Source: Taeniopygia guttata (taxonomy: Eukaryota > Chordata > Aves > Passeriformes > Estrildidae). Taken from it: a DNA stretch of 64,000 nt. The stretch covers positions 121,188,501 through 121,252,500 of the forward strand of contig NC_133026.1 in assembly GCF_048771995.1 (NCBI RefSeq), written 5' to 3'. This document shows, one piece after another, positions 38,340 through 51,570 of the stretch. The notes below the pieces were generated by a model that was not told where the DNA came from, did no database searches, and saw only the letters and a program-made list of their open reading frames with translations. Both the position numbers and the translations under genes were made by a program. The stretch's first letter is position 1. Each line of letters opens with the position of its first letter.

Positions 38340-38640
38340 AAATGACAATTAATGGCTGAATTCAGGAGACGGAGCAGGAGCACGCTTTGGCTGCGTGGAA
38401 AGATGCATTTAGGGGCTTTCAAGCACAAGACAGCACTTTACATTTCAGGCTACAGTTTTAAAGCCTGATAGAGAAACCCTTCGTCCTGCAGAGCTCAAAG
38501 CCTGCACTAGTATCTGCCATTTGCAGAGCCTCCCTACTTTGTCAGGGGCTAATTTTCTTCTGGTGGGAACATCACTGGATGATTGAGGCATTATCACTTT
38601 GAAAAGAACCTTAATCGTGTGATCAGTCTATAAACTAGAT
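38340..38640. promoter_or_regulatory. Candidate conserved non-coding element
   Basis: Non-repetitive sequence of balanced composition, beginning with 'gacaattaatggctgaattc' and running through 'gcgtggaaagatgcatttagggg', 'gaggcattatcactttgaaaag' and 'aatcgtgtgatcag'. It contains homeodomain-, GATA- and TCF-like words without coding potential. The texture differs from the AT-rich drift sequence around it. This is inference only. Confidence 0.25.
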
Positions 38641-40129
38641 TTTGCTCAGTATGAGCTGGGGTGCTGGGCCTGGCTCCCTTGGCTTCGGGGGAACAACTTA
38701 CTTCAGTAAGGTTTTACATGGTCTGGATTTTGGATTTAAGAATAAGTGCTTTATTTTCTTCCAAATATACAATAAGAGTTAATCTTAGTAAATTATTCTG
38801 AGCTTTGCAAATGCTAAAAATACGTGTTCATTTAGTGTGCAGGAGTTTTGTTTACAATGGGCATTAAATAGAGGGAATGTCAGTGTAAGAAGAGGTGGAC
38901 TTAATGGGTTAAAAACTGTGTAAATGTTACTCTAGTTAAATTACAGCTTGTTGTTCAGATGAATACTCTCCACTTCTCATATAGCTTTAAATTATGGACA
39001 AATGCTTGCAATTGTGAACTACCTACATTGTGGCTGCCTGTTCCCAGGCTTCATCAACCCTAGCTGTCCAATGGGATTACTGTAAGCTTTCACGGCAGTC
39101 TGCCAGCCACTGATCAGAAATTCATATCCCTGGATGTTAGATTGCTCTCTTTATTCCATCCTTGTGATGGCTGTGATTGCTGTCATGGTGTTAGGTTAGA
39201 AATTAGCATTTTGTGGCCCAAATTTTGCCATCCAGAACATAATCAGAAAAAAAGGGTGGGGGAGGAGGGTGGAAATCAAAGAATAGTAATTTCATCTGTC
39301 AAAGAAGGGAAATGCAGTGTTACCATGATACAGATGTCTACGAAACTTAGGTCAGGAAATGTTGTGGTATTTATGGTCCTATTTGGCGAATGCTTGGGCA
39401 GGTGGTGTTTTTCTGTTACTGCAGACCTCTGTTCATAGATTAATGCTTTACTTCTGATAAAACAACAAAAAAAAAAAAAAAGAAGAAATAAATAAAAATC
39501 CATCAGTGAAACTATAGGCAGGCTACAGAAACTCTTAAATTAAAAAAACAAGAGTCTCTAGCAGATACTTTCAAGGACATGCTGAATTAATCACAAGAGG
39601 CTGGTTAGCAGGAGGTCAGAGAAAGACTTCTTAGCATCATTTTGGGTCATATGTCTAGAGGCGATGGCAGTACGTATGTGCTATATTGTAATATCCCCTT
39701 CCTGGTTTTCTTGTCTCAGTCAGAAAAGGCTGAACACATATTGCATAGGGCTCTTGAAAAGAAAGAGACACTGGCAAAAATCAGTTCTGAGAGATTTTTT
39801 CCTGTTCTTTAAAACTGAGTTGTGTCTGACTGGCTGATTTAAATGTGCCATTGTTTTTTATCGGATTTGTACTATATTAATTCATATTGTATCCCTTGCA
39901 TTTTGTTTTCTAAATATATCTAGTGATACAAAGGTGGTGATTAAACAGCCTGGTGGTAGTCACTGATAGATTTAATAAACATTTATTATTGCTCTAAATA
40001 AAGATTTCTCTATTAATATGTTTCAAAACAATTCATCAGGGCTTATTACAGAAAATTATGGAAAACAACCGTTTAAAATTTAGTGTAGAGATATGCTTAG
40101 GTCCTTAAAGGTAGCTAGTTATCCTTTTT
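38641..40129. other. Gene-free AT-rich sequence
   Basis: No gene or recognised repeat. An A run of about 16 sits near 39467-39481. Confidence 0.5.
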
Positions 40130-40295
40130 AGGCAACTCACAGACATGCTAATTTTTTCTGTCATTAGCACTGAACAAGCTGGAAGGATTCTGACATGCGA
40201 GGTGCACAGATTCTGTTAGGAGCCTTGATTTTTATCCACCCAAGCTTATCCGTCATCTTTAATCATGCAAAAAGCAGGATTACTTAATCATTTCA
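40130..40295. promoter_or_regulatory. Candidate conserved non-coding element
   Basis: A stretch of non-repetitive DNA with 'gacatgcgaggtgcacagattctg', 'atccacccaagcttatccgtcatc' and a composite GGATTACTTAATC (40277-40289) in which an OTX/bicoid-type GGATTA adjoins a TAATC. No open frame. The density of developmental-factor words suggests an enhancer, but this is inference. Confidence 0.25.
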
Positions 40296-43200
40296 TTTTA
40301 TTGAAAAGAAAAAGAAAGATTTACATTAAAATGATGACATGCAAGAAAAAAATAAATTGAAAATGATTATGAAGAAAATGCAACATAGAGACTAAAGCTC
40401 CATTGGTTCTGTGATGCTCATTTAAAGCAATGATCTAGTAAAGCCAAAGTATAAAAGTAACGATAATGTTAGCAGTGGAAGTATAAGCATCTCTGCATTT
40501 TTGCATGCATTCTGACATGAGGTGTGTAGTTGATTAGAGCAGATAACTAAGGAAGATACTTCTTTTCACCTAAGCTCTATTTATTCCTTGCATTAAGTTG
40601 CATCTTTGTCTGAACTAAGTGCATTTTAACACACAAATGTTAAGAGGCAAAGCATACTAGCATTTTCACAAGCAATTCATTAGGCATGTGCCTGCCTGTT
40701 AATCTTTCTATATAGGATGGACAAAAAATTATACTGATTTTGAGACTATCTATAAAAATAATTTATTTAGTGCAAGTGTGAATTTTATTTTGGGGATAAA
40801 ATTAACAAATTATTAATGAATGCCTTCTGTAGCTTAAGGATTTTAGGCATTGCATTTTATTCTCTACCTGTTCTAGGTTTCATACACTTAATTTAATGTA
40901 TTCCTTTTTTCATTTGCTCTCTTTACACATTTTAAATATTCTCTTAAGATAAGTTTTTTTCTGATACAAAAATTATGTCTAGTCATTTCAGAATTTAGGT
41001 AGTACAGGAGGTGGAGAAAAATATACCTGCAAACTCTTGATGCCTAAAAACATTTGTTTAGGAAGCATATTATATAGTTCCAAAAATAAAGTTTGTTAGA
41101 GGAGAAAACAAGGACATATTTTTATATGTGAATATATACAAGTGATGCGTTTCATCAAAGAAAATTTATTAAAAGCACCACACTTTCAGGTTTTGGTCTG
41201 ATATTTATATAAAATGGTGCATTAAACAAGTAATTACATTACAAATCAATGTTTAGCAATTAGGTCATTAATAATTCATTATACTGTACTAAGTTGAATG
41301 AATTTAAGGTTGAATACTCTGGTATCATTTTCTTTTAGATACATAAACATTTAATGAAATCTGAAAAATATCCAAATTTTTCTTTTAATACATAACATTT
41401 CTAAGTCTTGAATATTCACTTCATTTAAAAAAGTAAAAAAGCAGAAACAAAGTTCAGGGCTTTATTCACCAGTACGGGAAGCATATATTGTAATTAGATT
41501 TGAAAGTGTAGAAACAAGAAAAAGAACAAGAAAGATAAATATAGGTATGTAGAGATCTATTTGCCTTCTCCTTTTCTGACATTAGTTCTGGACACTGCTT
41601 GACTGTGAGAGTTGACTGTTTGGAGAGGCAACCTTCTAGCAGGAGAGAAATGGTTAAAAATTTCATGGGGTAAAACCATAAGACTGAGCAAAAGATTAGG
41701 AATCCCTAACTTCAAGAAAAAGGTTTGTTTATGTTGTTTCTGAGTTCTGAAAGGATGTAGTTATGATTACAGGGGAAAAAAATCGTCTGTAAGGAGTTTA
41801 ACCTTCACATAGATTTCTTCTGTTTGTATAAATACTCTCTCTGCTACCATGGACATTTTAAATATTTGAAATTTAAAATACCTGCATATAGGTGAAAAAA
41901 ACAACCATCCAAAGCACAAAAACAAGCAGAGCACCCCTGCCTCAATATAAACAAACTAACTAAGAAAAACTAGAATGAAACTGTTTTTATTTTTTAAAAT
42001 ATATTCTATTTTTGTTTTTCCTGAGTGCATCTGTCTTAAAATTTCACAAATATTCAAAACTGAACTGGACTCTTAGTGATATATTTTAATGTAGGACAAA
42101 TGTCAGCATTCTGCACAGTAACTCTGAACATTTTTGGGCACAGGAACAATGATTTCTACATTTTCTTCTAATAATAGAAGAGAATATAAGGGATTTCTTA
42201 CAATATACAGCTAGTCCCCTGTAGTGAAGAATTAAAGTCAACTTATTTTATACATGCAGACTGGGTAATACACTGAGGATAAAAAAAAGCCTTTCAACAA
42301 TAAATTTTCTTCCAAACTAAGTAATCTTTCTATATTGCTGTAAATTAACCAAGACCTTATATTATATAGTTTATATAATCGGTGTTATCTTCCTGATTGA
42401 TTCATATGACTTTCCTTAGATGACCAAATATATTTTCCTCACTTTTTGTTTTAGAGAAGTGAAAATAATTTTATTTCTCTCTCTTTCTTTTTTTTTTTTT
42501 TTTTTTTCCTAGCTGACAAAGGTTTTTCTTATGGCATGATTCTTGTTTAGATGTAGAATTAGTGGTTTTTTGATTGTTGTACTGAAAACAAAATTATTCA
42601 CTGAAAAGAATTAGGTCTGATCTTATACTGACATATTTTCATGCTCTACAGCTGTGTCCTTAAAAGACCTGCAGATGGATGTTTACAATTAGAGTATTTG
42701 CTTATCCACTTGTAAAATGTTAACAAGTATTTTGTTATTTTGGATTCTATCAGAAAATGTATATTTAACAAATAAATTGGATTTTGCAATATTGGCCATG
42801 CTATACCCTGAAGAATCTTCTTTCTGTTCCTTTTTGTGGATGGATTTTGTATTTGAAATTGATTTTCTTAGTATTTTTTGAAACTTAATTTTATCGATAT
42901 TGGAAGTCTTTTAAGTGTTCATTGATTCTAGATAAATTATAGCCATAGTACTGAAGGCAGATGCTTATAATTTTTTATATGAAAGAACATGAAAGTCTCA
43001 TTCAGTTGTTAGAAATAATGAAAGCATAGTAGTCAAAACGAGCAATGATGAGTGATAAAAAAACTGGACCAGATTTTAGTCACTATGACCTTTAAGCAAT
43101 AGGTGGCAGTGTTACCTAAATACTCTTTGCTTTGTATTGGAAAAGAATGGGAGTACTTAGGAAGGAACAGGACATTTGTTTTACTTGTACATAATTGCAG

Positions 43201-46200
43201 ATTTGTGCAAACAAATTTCACATCATTAAGTATGTTTTCTAAAAGTTATCCTAAAAAAATTAAATTCAGTATCCACTATCACCTAAAAGAAAAAAACATT
43301 TTTATGTTTTCTTGTTTACTAGTTATGATATTGAAATCTAATATAGTCTTGTCTGAAAAACAAGAACATTTTTTCCTACTACATGCTGTATTTGAAAATG
43401 TGATTCATCTTAACTTCATTATATATTTATAGTAATAAACACCAAGCACACTTTTAGAAAACATATTACAGAATATACTTTTCTGGTTTATAACAAATTT
43501 ATAAATTTAGGACCTAGTTAATAAAGCTTATAACACATAGTGCTTCTTTGGAGATTACAGGATAAACTTTATGAATTCTTTTCGTATGTACAGCACAATA
43601 TCACAGAATAGACCTGTACCAATATACAAATACTGTTTCCTTCTTTATGTACAAGCAGGCAATCCTTTCCACACCTGAAAAGCATGCAATAACCAAAACA
43701 AAAAAAAAACCAAAAAGAAACCAAAAAAAAAAAAAAAAAAGAAAAGAAAAGATGGCATAGCTTATCAAAATTGATGCCTTAATATAAATTTCTAAACCGA
43801 GTATGCCAATATACATATATTCACTAAATATAAAATGTTTCACAAAATGCAACATTGAACATTACAATCAAAACCAATTCATTTAAGCCATTTTGGTCTT
43901 CTGAGTGTTACTTATGTATATCTCATCATATAATAATTAAAATACATACTGACCAATGCAGCAGCCATATTCCATACCATGTGTTCTACCTCTAGGATAC
44001 AGCTTTCATACAGTAGCAGTTCCAAGGGATGTGTTCATCAGTGTGTGATAGAAACACTACGCAGTACTTTTTTGCAGTTTGAAGTGGGGTGAGGGGGAGA
44101 GGACTTGTACAGTATGTAGTCTTAGTTTGATAATTGCACCTTATCTATTTACTATGGTATAGTTATCAATTTTTAGTTTAAAAGCAGGATGTTGCTTGTA
44201 AGAAGGAGAATAAATGATAATCATGCTAGAGAAAGAAGATAGTGATGGATAGAAGCAATGATGAAATGTGTCTGATAGGGTAGTTTTCTTCTGTACCACC
44301 ATTTCGTTGTTGCTCTGGGATTACAGCAAAATGGTGGCTACTTATATTTTATGGAAAATGTAAATTTTATGGTAACCTTTCTATAGACTCAAAATTGCTT
44401 GTCTCCTCCATCCCTATTATACTGTTTTGTTAGAAAGAGTGCATGGTCTGCCTTCTGAATCTTGTAGCACTACAGAAAAGGAAAAGCTCAGTTGCAACAC
44501 TCTGCATCAGCAATAAAGACTTCACTTACACGTGATTAAACCAAAGCCTAATCAAAGAGGAAGATCATGTTTTCTTACATCTACAAATAAGATACTAAAT
44601 GGCCAGAGGTAAATAAGATTTGGAATGTATTCTTGTTTTGCATAGCACAGAGCTGCTGTAGCTGAGGCAAACATTTTTGACTCCTTCTTGGTTTTTGGGG
44701 TGAAACTTAGTCTGTACTATCAAAAAATGCTACGAAGTAGCAGATCTTAAGCAGGAGAAAACAGATAAAGTCGTAAAGCTTTGCTTTTTAGCCTCACTAT
44801 TTTTCTGTTCCAAACAGTTGACATGGCATGGAATGACTAAACTGTCTTGTAAAAGATCCCCTTATCTACCATCTTGGGCAGGGTAAGCTGCTGAAACAGT
44901 ACCTTACTGAAACAGCTTTTGGGTTTTGTCGCTTTCCAGAAGGATGTTACTTGTGAGAACATGATTTTTCCCAAGTATCTAATTTGTAGAAATGAAAATA
45001 ATTAGAAAGAATGGCTCTAAATAGGATTTTCTTGTTATCTACACATGTTAAAATACAAAGAATGCAGGAAAACAAGAAGCAAAGGGAAGTGAGCAGAACC
45101 AAATTAAGAAAACAAAGTGAAACTAAGAGTTATGAAGACTATTACAAAACTGGCTTTTCCTTACATTCTGAAGGAAAGATAACTTATAGAATACTTTCTG
45201 AAATTACTCTGTCATAGTTAAAGTGTTTAAAATATGGGGCATTTGTAAGGTAAAATTTTCTTTCTCTCCAGATAGATATTTAAAATTATATGTATATAGG
45301 ATTATCTAAAATGTCCTTGAATTTTATGATGTTCTTGTTGTAAGCTAACTCAGTTCTGAGGTTGGGAGACTTTAAATACCAGAAAAAAGAATCAAATATT
45401 TTAAAAAATTAGCTTCAAGAGACTTGTTGCACTTATTACCAGGTGGATGTAAGTGGAGTGATAAAGTATTGAATGTACTCTTAAGAGAGTACATGCACTG
45501 ATACTGCCTATTTTTAAGGAAGCATGTTGTTCTGCTTATACAGCAACCTTTCTTCCTTTGAATTTTTTTTACAAACTATTGAATTTGGCATTGTGATGAC
45601 TGTGTACATATGTATCCATATGAAAATACACCCTATTTCTAGACATGCTGCTTACCTATAAGCAGGAATGAATGTTATTGAAGTTCATTTGGACGTGCAC
45701 AAACCCACTCCCCTGTTAGCATCTCCTGCCAGCTGAAGACAGAAAAGGTGCTACGTTCCCAGCACACCTCCAGCTTCCACGTCGCACTCCACATGTTTTA
45801 TACACGTGAAATGCTCGGGGTAAATGGGGAGTCCCAGCAGGAGACAAACACAAAGTTGCTCTGGATAATTTCTGAGGAGTGCTTAAATTTCAACCTCAAT
45901 TTTTTTTTAAAATTTTAAAATTATTTTGCCCTGATATGCTCAAATGAATTTGAATAGAGATTTTAAGTGTAAAAATGGCAAGGATATAAATATTTTTATG
46001 GTACAGTCATAAGCTTTTTGTTGCAACACTAGTATTTGTTACTGCAGTTTCTTATAAATAAGTTGAAAATTGGCAACATTGCCAGGGAAGATCAGGTTAG
46101 GAAATCATTCTGTTTTTTACCTAACAAAAAAAAGCACTGATCTCAAACTACATGACCTTACTTAAAGTTGGATTGATTTTTTTTCCCTTTGGAATTTGTT

Positions 46201-46880
46201 TATTTCAGCTGGGTATTTACAGGCTAAGATTCAAGTACTATGAGGTTCTATACTAAATGAAATAGGAACACCCAGGAAGACCTAAAAATCCATTTTTTAT
46301 TTTACATGTTTGAATAGAATTGATGTGCACCATACTCTGATTTTAATAAAAAAATCATAAACCTAACCCCTCTTCTATAAATGAATTAATCTTTCAAAAT
46401 TATTATACTCTAAAACATAATTTTGCATGCTAAATATTCTACTTAAAACTGCTAAATAATAGCATCCATATTTCTGCAATATACTATAAATATTTGTTGT
46501 TTGTAAAGGAGTTCTGCAGCCATTTATTTTTAAAGTTCTCTGCCTTATATAGAATTACAACTTTTGGTTCTTAAAAATAAAGGACAAATATATGATGAGC
46601 AGACGTTTTAGTGCAGAAACATGTATTTTTATGATACATCTACAAAATCATAGTTGTGCAGATCAACATTGGTTTGATCCAAGTCTGTCAGTTGTGGTAT
46701 GATTTCTGTTTTCACTGTAAATAAAACTGAAATCATCTGTGTCGGAAGATGTGATTAAAAAATAATTAGATGCAAGGGTTTATGGCATGTTGCTATAAAT
46801 TTGTAAGTAACTGTAGGACTTTAAATATAGAGAAAAAATATTTTAAAATCTTAATGAATTATAAACTGTTCATATATTGT
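40296..46880. other. Gene-free, very AT-rich stretch
   Basis: About 6.5 kb with no supported gene. It includes a T run at 42488-42507, an A-rich stretch at 43690-43752 with an 18-base A run, and a weak CTCF-like match at 43096-43108 (11 of 13 core positions, core AATAGGTGGCA). A patch with several CpGs lies at about 45690-45860; I see no gene in it. Confidence 0.5.
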
Positions 46881-46902
46881 AACAATTTTTTAAAAAATTG
46901 TT
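46881..46902. repeat. Perfect 22-bp palindrome
   Basis: The two 11-base halves, AACAATTTTTT and AAAAAATTGTT, are exact reverse complements with no spacer. AT-rich palindromes arise by chance more readily than mixed ones. No gene adjoins it. Confidence 0.85.
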
Positions 46903-49900
46903 CTAATGTTTTCACATGTAATGATGCTAAAACCAAATCTGTTGATTATTTTATCTTTGTGTCAAAATATATGATAATCATAAATATACAGGAAGGATTC
47001 AGAGGATTTACATTTTCTAATTTCAATCACACATTCAATTAACACATTTTCTAAATTTTATGGCAGACATTGAATAACTCAAAAGTTTTATCCTATCCAA
47101 AAAAGCCCAAAAGCAAGGGAACAGTATGGGATAGCTCGTTTCATGCCTGCAAACTTCCTATTAATCTTAACTGTTGGTTTATTTTTCAGTATGGTTGAAG
47201 AATTTTAAAATAATATTAAACCCCACAAACACATTTGTGTTGCCTAAATTACTTATCTTTAATAAACACAATGCTTTATATAATGTCTTCCCAGAAAAGT
47301 AGTTCAGAAGGATGTTAATTTTGATTATGAATTTTCAGAAATTATAATATTTTGTTATAATTTTGAGGTATCTATGTAAGAGCATTTTTGCTCTTCTGCT
47401 TTGTTTTACTGTTACAAATTCTTTATTTAAAATTTGCAATTTAAGTTTTTGTTATGAAGCATTTTTTAGTACAATTTTTGTTGTCAGTCAAGGAGCAAAT
47501 TTTTACTAGATAACTCAATTAACTCAGACCAACAAAATGAATGTCAATTAAAAGGGAAAAAAAAAACCCAGAAAAGACCAAAAGACAAACAAAACATTTT
47601 TCCTTTTTTTTTTTTTTTTCTTTTTTTAAACTTCTGATGCTGGCAAAGATAAAAGCTGTGCAATTACATCTCAGCAGCCAGAATGCTGAATTTCATTAGC
47701 TTTGTCAATCAGAAACCTCAATTTACTTTCATAAAATTTAGAAGCAGGGAACAGAATGGTAACCTAGTTTTCTGTCTGTATGGTTGCAAAATAATTTCCA
47801 GCCTGTTTATTTATTTGGTAGTGTTTTGACCAGTTATTTTAAAATTGGCTAGCAGTGGGCTACTCTTTGCTCTCCAGAGAGATTTTTCTATTGGTTAACT
47901 CACAGTAAGGTTTTTCTTTTTCTCCTACTGATATATTCCCTTTATTAATTTCCTCCCATTACTCCTAGTTATACCTCTTTTTACTATGCTAAATAATTCC
48001 TTTTATGCTAAATAATTCCTTTTTTCCATTTTTTGAGTTATCACTCTGTAACATTGCTGTTCTCCTTTTTTTTATGGAAACTGTCTCAAATTGGCAAGGT
48101 CTAAAATATGCTGGGTTCAATCTGCTATAAAGGACTTTATTGACAATTGCTATAACTTAAACACAGTCCTGCTTTAATAAGCTCAGCTAAAACTGAAGTT
48201 TGAATAATTTTTGTTAACTGAAGCAAGAAATCTATTAAAACGAGCCCTCTATTTTGAACTGTTTTGTAGTGATGTAATGGGGCCAAATGATTAAGCATAG
48301 CTTAGATAGCCAAAATCCTCTGGGTCAAATTACCCTGTCTGCTGAGAAGCACAACAGGGTTGAAAGAAGCACAGATGCCGGACAAATGTTTCTGGTAAGA
48401 GGAAGAAAAATATTACAACAAGCCTGTCCCCTTTTCCCAGGGTTGAAGCTAATTTCAGTCTGCTCTCCTTCCCTCTCTGCATTTTCCTGAAGGCTGGAGA
48501 CTGCCTAGTGCTGAAACCTGTGGATACCCTCTCCCAAAACTCTGCCTTCTCCTCCTGTCTGAGGGAACTGGCACTCGGTGCTGCAGATTTGGCCTCACTC
48601 TGGTCCTAGCTGGAGAAGAGCTGGATGGGCTCAGTAACTGCATGTGCCTGCAAAGCAGAACGTCCTCGTGCCCAGGGTCCTGCAAATGACTGAGCCATTG
48701 AGGAGGAAACGTGCTTCACAGTGAGTAGCATCTGCAGACAACTTTTCTGACAGGATTTGATCAAACTTCATGTCTGGAATGGCCCAGCTAAGGACAGGGG
48801 CAGCAGTTTTGGGCTGGCAGCCACTGCAAAGAGAGATGATAAGGTAGGGTGAACTCAAAAACCTTCTACATTTTCAAACAAGGTAGCAGGTTCCCCAGCA
48901 AACCTCATGGCATGTTGGGAAAACTTGGATAGTAATAGGCAAACATAGATAAAACATGTCTAGTTTTCTAAACTCTCTTCTATCACTGCTTCCTTTCCCT
49001 GGAGAGACCCCTAAATTTAGTTAGAGACTTTGACACCAGCGGGCTGACAAGGACGGAGAACCACTGCAGCAATGCTGTGCTGGTGCATGCTACCACCATG
49101 GTTACAGCAGGAAGGCTCCTGCTCTCTGACATTGTGCATACGACATCCGTAACTCTCCATTTGCATCAGGGCTGCCTTTGCAAAACAGCAACTGGATTCT
49201 ACCCTGGATGCTGTTAATAGAAGCTGAGGGCTCATTCCCAGACATGTTTTAAGACTACCTGTGTATACTTAAATGGGCATTTGTGTTTTTCTCCCTTCAG
49301 CTACTTATCTTTGTAAAACTTCGGGTTTTGCGTCTGAAAGGACTGGGCCCTCAAATGCATGTTGCTTATTTATTTTATTCTATTTAATTCTCTAAACTGC
49401 CGTGAATTTTTACAAAGCTTTCAGTGCCATAGCAATGGCTGTATTTAATACATTATGTTTCCTGATCATTGTGTTAGTTCTGATAAAAATAAGTTTTCTA
49501 AGATTCATCTTATTTTGCAGTTTAAATTTGCTTTTGGAACATTTTGTCTTGCAATATGATCTCTTGCTGACAACACCTGAAAATTGACAGAATTTAATGT
49601 AGGCAAAAATCCTACAAGTACTGGAAAACTGTTGCAAAAAACAATTTCATTTCCTTTATATCTTGATATAATTTGTTTTAAACTTCTCTGCAATCCCTTG
49701 AAGCATGTAAAAGTGCTCCACGTAAACAGGTCCCTCTGCTCTTGTTCTTTAGACTGTAGTGAGGCTGCTGAAAGATTTGAGTGATGGTGCAATGCTTTAA
49801 ATTAAATATAGATTTGGGGTTCTGAGCCTGCTGAGTTGAGTGCTGTAAACACTGGAGGACCAATCAAAACAAACATAAGTGACACAAGTGATCTTCATTG

Positions 49901-51379
49901 AATCATTTGGCATTTCTTTTGACTTGTTTAGAGACAAATGCTTTTGTTTCCTTTGGTGCAATATTGTTTCTAGATCTACTCTGAATTTTCATTTACAGAG
50001 AGAGTACATCACAAGATAAATAGCATGCTTTTACCTTGAGCAGCTAGTTAAAAAGTTAAAGCATGAAGCAAGGGAGCTGTGGCATTTGGAGGCTCTGTAT
50101 TCCATCTGTGATCAACTGTGCTTTCTGTTTTGCAGTATCCTCGCTCCATCATGTGCTGTTTATGAGTAAAATTTCCAACTTGAAATTGCTGTGGCTGAGA
50201 AGAAAGAAGCATAATGTGCACATGTGTGTGTGCATGTGTGTGTGTATTCATTAACATTTGGGGTAGCAGGTGTTGAGAGCTCTTTTTCCTTGGTATGAAT
50301 ACATTTTGCATCAGTGGAAAGCACTGAGACATCTTATGCTGCATTCTTTTGTGAGCAGCAGCTTAAGATTCTTTTTATTTCCTCACTAGAAGAGGACCAA
50401 GGCAAGGCACTTCTCCAGTGCTAATAGCTCCAGAATATTGCTCAGCTAAGTGGTAAAGAGAGCTTATATGCTGAAAGTATTTCAGGAAAAGAGTTACTAG
50501 AGAAAAACAGAAACAAACAAAACCCCCAAATTTAAAAACATTTTAATTGCTTCTGAAACATGGATAAGAGGGTCAAAATGTCATCTTACAACTTTAATTT
50601 TTGAGCGTAGAACACTCATTGGAAAGGTTGGACCTGAATTGGAAAACTAAATTATTGTTTAAAGATATGCTTTTTTCACTTCTACAATTAAAGAGCTGGG
50701 AGGCATAGCAGAGAAGCCCATGGAAGTGTATTTATTTATTGTTTTTTCCTTCTTGCTCTGTGCAAGAAAAAAAAATCTGTGCAAGAGCTTGACTTTTCCA
50801 TTGGTGTTTATCTGATCCTTTCAGAGGCCTTTTGCATATGCAGAGATCATGGTCGCTATTAAAAATGTGAGTAACTATGGAGAATTTCCTTTTTTAGCTG
50901 CAACAGAAAAATATGTTCCTTTGTCATAGAGGGAGACTATGGAGTAAAATAAAGATTAGGCTGTTTCAACACCAATCACTTATTTATGTAGCATAGAATA
51001 TCAACACAGAGAAATAGGAAAATAAAGACCAATCCGCGCAGAGGTGACTTTAGGAGAGAGTAGACTGAGATGTTAAAAAATAAACAAACCAAGTCACTGA
51101 TGAGAGCTACACTTAATACAAAATGCACCTTTCCCCTTTGAAGGGCAACATCACACACCTGGAATGTCTCATACAGGCTGAGAAAAGAAAGACTAGTTAG
51201 TGGCCAAGAACACCCTGATGTTCTGTGCTACAAATTGAAAGTGAAGGTTACTTTATTGTAGACTTTATCTTAAAGCAGTAAAACGGGTAGCTGCAGCTAC
51301 AACTGAAAGTATTGATTTTGTAATTTCAGCAAATTAAGAACAAGACAGGAAACCTATTAAACCTTTCCACTGATTGCCA
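46903..51379. other. Gene-free stretch with a candidate element near 47.65 kb
   Basis: No gene is supported. A T-rich tract at 47600-47628 is followed by non-repetitive sequence at 47640-47730 with 'gctgtgcaattacatctcagcagcc' and 'catt agctttgtcaatcag' type homeodomain and SOX words, possibly conserved. A two-copy tandem repeat of period 19 (TATGCTAAATAATTCCTTT) lies at 47985-48022. A short imperfect TG tract is at 50217-50246. The part at 48430-48850 is GC-richer but shows only overlapping short frames on both strands. Confidence 0.45.
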
Positions 51380-51570
51380 GGGCACTTTTTGGTGATGCTG
51401 GTGCTGACATTAAAATTACATGCGCCTGTCTCTTTAAAGCCAAATATATACATTTTACAGAAGATAGTGCCAGCTAACATGCTGAAAAGGGATCTTTATA
51501 AATCTGTGTAATTTCACATTTCAGATGTGAAACTTTTGAAGCCTGATGACATGAATGTCAAGCAGCACAT
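51380..51570. promoter_or_regulatory. Candidate conserved element with a T-box-like inverted pair
   Basis: Non-repetitive DNA containing TTTCACAT (51512-51519) and its exact reverse complement ATGTGAAA (51525-51532) separated by five bases. Each arm resembles the TTTCACA/TGTGAAA part of a Brachyury-type T-site, though the inner bases differ from the AGGTGTGAAA consensus. Nearby are 'gcgcctgtctctttaaagcc' and 'gacatgaatgtcaagcagcacatc'. No coding potential. Function is inferred. Confidence 0.3.

Noticed and set aside
43096..43108. CTCF-like GCAATAGGTGGCA
   Set aside because: Two of 13 core positions fail, including the S position; recorded only as a weak candidate.
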